Shown here in pieces: positions 7,530 through 9,844 of a DNA stretch of 9,844 nucleotides. A model generated the notes under the pieces. The model was not told where the DNA came from. It was given only the letters and a program-made list of their open reading frames with translations, and made no database searches. This stretch comes from Bacteroidales bacterium. Its GTDB lineage: Bacteria; Bacteroidota; Bacteroidia; Bacteroidales; UBA932. The translations under genes and the position numbers were made by a program. The DNA lies in the NCBI GenBank assembly GCA_017555925.1, contig JAFZFL010000010.1:1-9844 (forward strand), read 5' to 3'. Positions within the stretch are counted from its first letter, which is position 1. Each line of letters begins with the position of its first letter.

Positions 7530-7540
7530 AAATAATTAAA

Positions 7541-7572
7541 TTTTTCTAAGTTGTAAATAAGTTGTAAATTGC
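7541..7572 (+). promoter_or_regulatory. Probable promoter of dxs
   Basis: A TTTTT run (7541-7545) lies 19 bases before TAAATTGC (7565-7572), which approximates the Bacteroidota -33/-7 pair, though neither box is perfect. Transcription would start around 7577-7580, only a few bases before the start codon, giving a very short or nearly absent leader. Confidence 0.45.
7548..7569. repeat. Perfect tandem 11-bp direct repeat in the dxs promoter
   Basis: AAGTTGTAAAT occurs twice head to tail (7548-7558 and 7559-7569) with no mismatch. The period is about one helical turn. The second copy contains the TAAAT of the proposed dxs -7 box, and the first lies in the -33/-7 spacer. It could be an operator, or it could simply be a small duplication. 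Confidence 0.85.
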
Positions 7573-7576
7573 GGAG
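7573..7576 (+). promoter_or_regulatory. Shine-Dalgarno-like GGAG that favours the dxs ATG at 7583
   Basis: GGAG is followed by a 6-base spacer and ATG at 7583. This spacing favours that codon over the in-frame TTG at 7580 (3 bases) or the ATG at 7589 (12 bases). It is the only convincing ribosome-binding sequence ahead of a gene in this window. If the promoter proposed just upstream is right, GGAG may lie outside the transcript. Confidence 0.4.
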
Positions 7577-7582
7577 ATTTTG

Positions 7583-9460
7583 ATGGATATGGATAGAATA
7601 TTGGATAACATAAATCAGTCTGCAGACCTCAAGAATTTAAGTATTAAAGAATTGAAGGAACTATGCTCCCAGATAAGGGAGTATATGATAGAGTGTTGTT
7701 CAAAAAACCCTGGTCACCTTGGAGCGAGTCTTGGCGCAGTGGAACTGGCTGTTGCAATCCATTATGTATTTGATACACCAAATGATAAGTTAGTTTGGGA
7801 TGTGGGTCATCAGGCCTATGCCCACAAAATAATCACAGGCAGGAGAGAGGCGTTTCTCAATAACAGGAAATATAATGGTATAAGCGGTTTCCCAAAGATG
7901 AGTGAGAGTGAGTATGACGCTTTTGGTGCAGGTCACACTTCAACATCAATATCGGCTGCACTCGGTTTGGCCGAAGCTGCAAGGATGAGTGGGCAGAAGA
8001 GAAAGTGTATAGCAGTTATTGGTGATGGCGCACTTACTGGTGGAATGGCGTTTGAGGCGTTGAACAATGCCGGAGCAATGAAGTCGGATATTCTGGTTAT
8101 TCTCAATGACAATCAGATCTCCATCGATAAGAATGTGGGGGCGCTCCATAATTATCTTGTCAAAATATCAACATCTCCAACATACAACAGGCTCAAGAAC
8201 GGGATATGGAACTTTATTGGAAGCAATAAATTGAGAAGACTGCTCCAGAAGATAACATTGAGTGCAAAACTTGCCATAGTAAAGAGCGGTTCTGTCTTTG
8301 AAGGGTTGGGTTTCCGCTATTTTGGAATGATTGATGGTAATGATATAGGTGAACTTGTTACCACCCTTCAGAATATGAAAGGGATCAGGGGACCTAAACT
8401 GTTGCATGTCCGTACGGTTAAAGGAAAAGGATACAAGCCGGCAGAAAAGCAGCAGAGTGTATGGCATGCGCCAGGAAAGTTTGACATTGAGACAGGAGAG
8501 AGAGTAAAACCGTCGGTGAAGAGATATAAGTATCAGGAGATTTTTGGTGAGACAATTACAGAATTGGCGCGGACCAATCCTAAAATTGTAGGTATCACTC
8601 CGGCAATGGCATCGGGATGCTCCCTTAATATAATGATGAAGGAGTTTCCTGATCGTACTTATGATGTGGGAATAGCGGAGCAGCATGCTGTTACATTTTC
8701 GGCCGGATTGGCTGCCGGCGGAATGCTTCCGTTCTGTAATGTATATTCAACATTCATGCAGCGTGCATACGATAGTATTATCCATGATGTGGCGCTGCAG
8801 AATCTGAAAGTTGTATTTTGCATAGATAGAGGAGGTCTGGTGGGAGAGGATGGTGCAACGCATCATGGGGCATTTGATTTGGCATACTTCAGGCTTGTAC
8901 CCAATATGATTATTGCAGCGCCTATGGATGAGGTTGAGATGAGGAATATGCTCTATTCTGCAACACAGCCGCAATATGGTCCTGTAGTTATAAGGTATCC
9001 GAGGGGTGAGTGCGAAGGCTTGGACTGGAAAAAAGAGTTTTCATATATAGAGGTTGGCAAGGCAAGGCTTTTGGCTGATGGAGCAAAAGTGGCGCTCCTC
9101 TCCTTGGGAACAATTGGAAATCGTGCAGCCGGAGCTGCGGTGCGTGTGGCTGAGCAGAGTGGCAATAGGGTGCTTCATTATGATATGCGTTTCTTGAAGC
9201 CAATTGATACCGGGGCCATTGACAGGGCTGCTCAAACGTGTGATATAATCATTACTGTTGAAGATGGAACTGTTGTAGGAGGCCTGCATGGTGCCGTGTC
9301 GGAATACCTGTCGGAGAAGGGGTATAAAGGAAAAGTTTTAAAATGTGGTATTCCCGACAGATTTGTTGAGCAGGGTACTATAGATGAGTTAATGTCAGAG
9401 TGTCAGTATAATACAGATGATTTGCAAAAAATAATTGAAAAAAGTTTTAATTTTTTTTGA
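7583..9460 (+). CDS. dxs: 1-deoxy-D-xylulose-5-phosphate synthase
   Basis: Thiamine-diphosphate enzyme that condenses pyruvate with glyceraldehyde 3-phosphate into DXP, the entry step of the MEP isoprenoid pathway and a source for thiamine and pyridoxal synthesis. The product has 625 residues, the usual length. The N-terminal TPP-binding domain has GHLGASLGAVEL (from residue 44), WDVGHQAYAHKI, GAGHTSTSISAALGLAEA, and the diphosphate/metal motif GDGALTGG (147-154), followed about 27 residues later by NDN. The pyrimidine domain has DVGIAEQHAVTFSAGLA with catalytic Glu at 366, then DRGGLVGEDGATHHGAFD. The C-terminal transketolase domain includes VVIRYPRGE and VEDGTVVGGLHGAV. I chose the ATG at 7583 because of GGAG spacing; the TTG just before it and the ATG at 7589 are alternatives. 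The gene is divergent from the MFS pair, and the tRNA promoter begins within 10 bases of its stop. No GC-rich terminator follows. Confidence 0.97.
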   Translation: MDMDRILDNINQSADLKNLSIKELKELCSQIREYMIECCSKNPGHLGASLGAVELAVAIHYVFDTPNDKLVWDVGHQAYAHKIITGRREAFLNNRKYNGISGFPKMSESEYDAFGAGHTSTSISAALGLAEAARMSGQKRKCIAVIGDGALTGGMAFEALNNAGAMKSDILVILNDNQISIDKNVGALHNYLVKISTSPTYNRLKNGIWNFIGSNKLRRLLQKITLSAKLAIVKSGSVFEGLGFRYFGMIDGNDIGELVTTLQNMKGIRGPKLLHVRTVKGKGYKPAEKQQSVWHAPGKFDIETGERVKPSVKRYKYQEIFGETITELARTNPKIVGITPAMASGCSLNIMMKEFPDRTYDVGIAEQHAVTFSAGLAAGGMLPFCNVYSTFMQRAYDSIIHDVALQNLKVVFCIDRGGLVGEDGATHHGAFDLAYFRLVPNMIIAAPMDEVEMRNMLYSATQPQYGPVVIRYPRGECEGLDWKKEFSYIEVGKARLLADGAKVALLSLGTIGNRAAGAAVRVAEQSGNRVLHYDMRFLKPIDTGAIDRAAQTCDIIITVEDGTVVGGLHGAVSEYLSEKGYKGKVLKCGIPDRFVEQGTIDELMSECQYNTDDLQKIIEKSFNFF

Positions 9461-9466
9461 AAAATA

Positions 9467-9498
9467 TTTGGTAGATAAAAACAAAGTGCATATCTTTG
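9467..9498 (+). promoter_or_regulatory. Consensus Bacteroidota promoter of the tRNA cluster
   Basis: TTTG (9467-9470), a 20-base spacer, then TATCTTTG (9491-9498) followed by C: an exact match to TTTG-N19-21-TAnnTTTG. Transcription should start near 9503-9506, leaving a leader of roughly 45 bases before the first tRNA. It is the best promoter in the window, as expected for stable RNA genes. Confidence 0.85.
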
Positions 9499-9547
9499 CA
9501 ATCCCAAACGAAAAGAAACCTTCTTCTCCACGGGACTTTGAAATACT

Positions 9548-9621
9548 GCCGATGTAGCTCAGTTGGCCAGAGCAGCTGATTTGTAATCAGCTGGTCGGGG
9601 GTTCGAATCCCTCCATCGGCT
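9548..9621 (+). tRNA. tRNA-Thr (anticodon TGT)
   Basis: A 74-base cloverleaf. The acceptor arms GCCGATG/CATCGGC pair fully, with discriminator T. The D stem is GCTC/GAGC. The anticodon stem GCTGA/TCAGC holds the loop TTTGTAA with TGT at 9582-9584, which reads ACA. The T loop is TTCGAAT. CCA is not encoded, so it must be added after transcription. It is the first gene of the tRNA cluster, about 49 bases after the -7 box. Confidence 0.97.
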
Positions 9622-9661
9622 CTATTTTTTAACACAAGTTTTTTGAATTTTTAAAGAAAAT

Positions 9662-9744
9662 GGGGAGATACCAAAGTGGCCAACTGGGGCAGACTGTAAA
9701 TCTGCTGGCGCACGCCTTCGTAGGTTCGAATCCTGCTCTCCCCA
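9662..9744 (+). tRNA. tRNA-Tyr (anticodon GTA)
   Basis: An 83-base class II tRNA. The acceptor arms GGGGAGA/TCTCCCC are followed by discriminator A. The anticodon stem GCAGA/TCTGC holds the loop CTGTAAA with GTA at 9696-9698, which reads TAC and TAT. The long variable arm (about 9706-9720) is as expected for bacterial tRNA-Tyr, and the T loop is TTCGAAT. CCA is not encoded. It follows the tRNA-Thr after 40 A/T-rich bases, with no promoter between them. Confidence 0.97.
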
Positions 9745-9770
9745 CTTTTTTTGTATATAGTAAACTAATT

Positions 9771-9843
9771 GCGGAAGTAGCTCAGTTGGTAGAGCATCAG
9801 CCTTCCAAGCTGAGGGTCGCGGGTTCGAACCTCGTCTTCCGCT
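9771..9843 (+). tRNA. tRNA-Gly (anticodon TCC)
   Basis: A 73-base cloverleaf. The acceptor arms GCGGAAG/CTTCCGC are followed by discriminator T. The D stem is GCTC/GAGC. The anticodon stem TCAGC/GCTGA holds the loop CTTCCAA with TCC at 9804-9806, which reads GGA. The T arm is CGGGTTCGAACCTCG. It starts 26 bases after tRNA-Tyr and ends one base before the window edge. The one base visible after it (C) cannot show whether CCA is encoded; its two neighbours lack CCA. Confidence 0.96.
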
Positions 9844-9844
9844 C

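Noticed and set aside
7580..7582. TTG as the dxs start codon
   Set aside because: It directly precedes an ATG that is better spaced from GGAG, and the residue added is outside the conserved enzyme.
8168..8686. Minus-strand ORF of 172 codons inside dxs
   Set aside because: It lies wholly antisense to the conserved dxs coding region, is rich in Cys, His, Leu and Ser as shadow frames are, and shows no domain.
9447..9635. Minus-strand ORF of 62 codons containing GGIRTPDQLITNQ and LLWPTELHRQ
   Set aside because: It is the antisense of the tRNA-Thr gene; this peptide is a well-known spurious annotation that appears wherever such a tRNA is translated backwards.
1..9844. Search for mobile elements, CRISPR repeats, toxin-antitoxin or defence genes
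   Set aside because: No transposase, integrase, spaced repeats, or small paired ORFs were seen; codon use and base composition look even across the genes by eye.

Overview
The window looks like a chromosomal housekeeping segment from a Bacteroidota member, probably of the Bacteroidales. Three things point there. Promoters match the phylum's TTTG-N19/20-TAnnTTTG pattern, perfectly before the tRNA genes and in weaker form elsewhere. Most genes have an A/T-rich leader with no Shine-Dalgarno sequence. The three tRNA genes do not encode CCA. The species cannot be named from this sequence. I see no mobile element, CRISPR array, phage gene or recognisable defence system.

Layout. Positions 1-2753 (+) hold a tight three-gene run: the 3' part of an acetyl-xylan-esterase-like (CE7) protein, a class I mannose-6-phosphate isomerase (manA) and shikimate dehydrogenase (aroE), separated by 6 and 2 bases. 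Positions 2793-4603 (+) hold ssb and purA behind a probable promoter, ending in a strong intrinsic terminator. A second intrinsic terminator, facing the other way, closes the minus-strand unit at 4670-7453, which is two tandem paralogous MFS transporters. Both MFS genes appear to be read from one promoter near 7500. Back to back with it, dxs (7583-9460, +) starts the isoprenoid MEP pathway. Right after dxs, a consensus promoter drives tRNA-Thr(TGT), tRNA-Tyr(GTA) and tRNA-Gly(TCC). This is the order of the widespread thrU-tyrU-glyT-thrT-tufB cluster, so a second tRNA-Thr and tuf are expected just beyond the right edge.

How the genes work together. Most products are independent core functions: sugar phosphate interconversion, aromatic amino acid synthesis, single-stranded DNA protection, AMP synthesis, isoprenoid precursor synthesis and translation. 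No multi-gene novel system is evident. The items most worth a second look are the CE7-like protein, which lacks its nucleophilic serine; the paired MFS paralogs with a shared C-terminal tail; the divergent MFS/dxs control region with a perfect tandem 11-bp repeat over the dxs promoter; and a two-codon upstream ORF abutting ssb.
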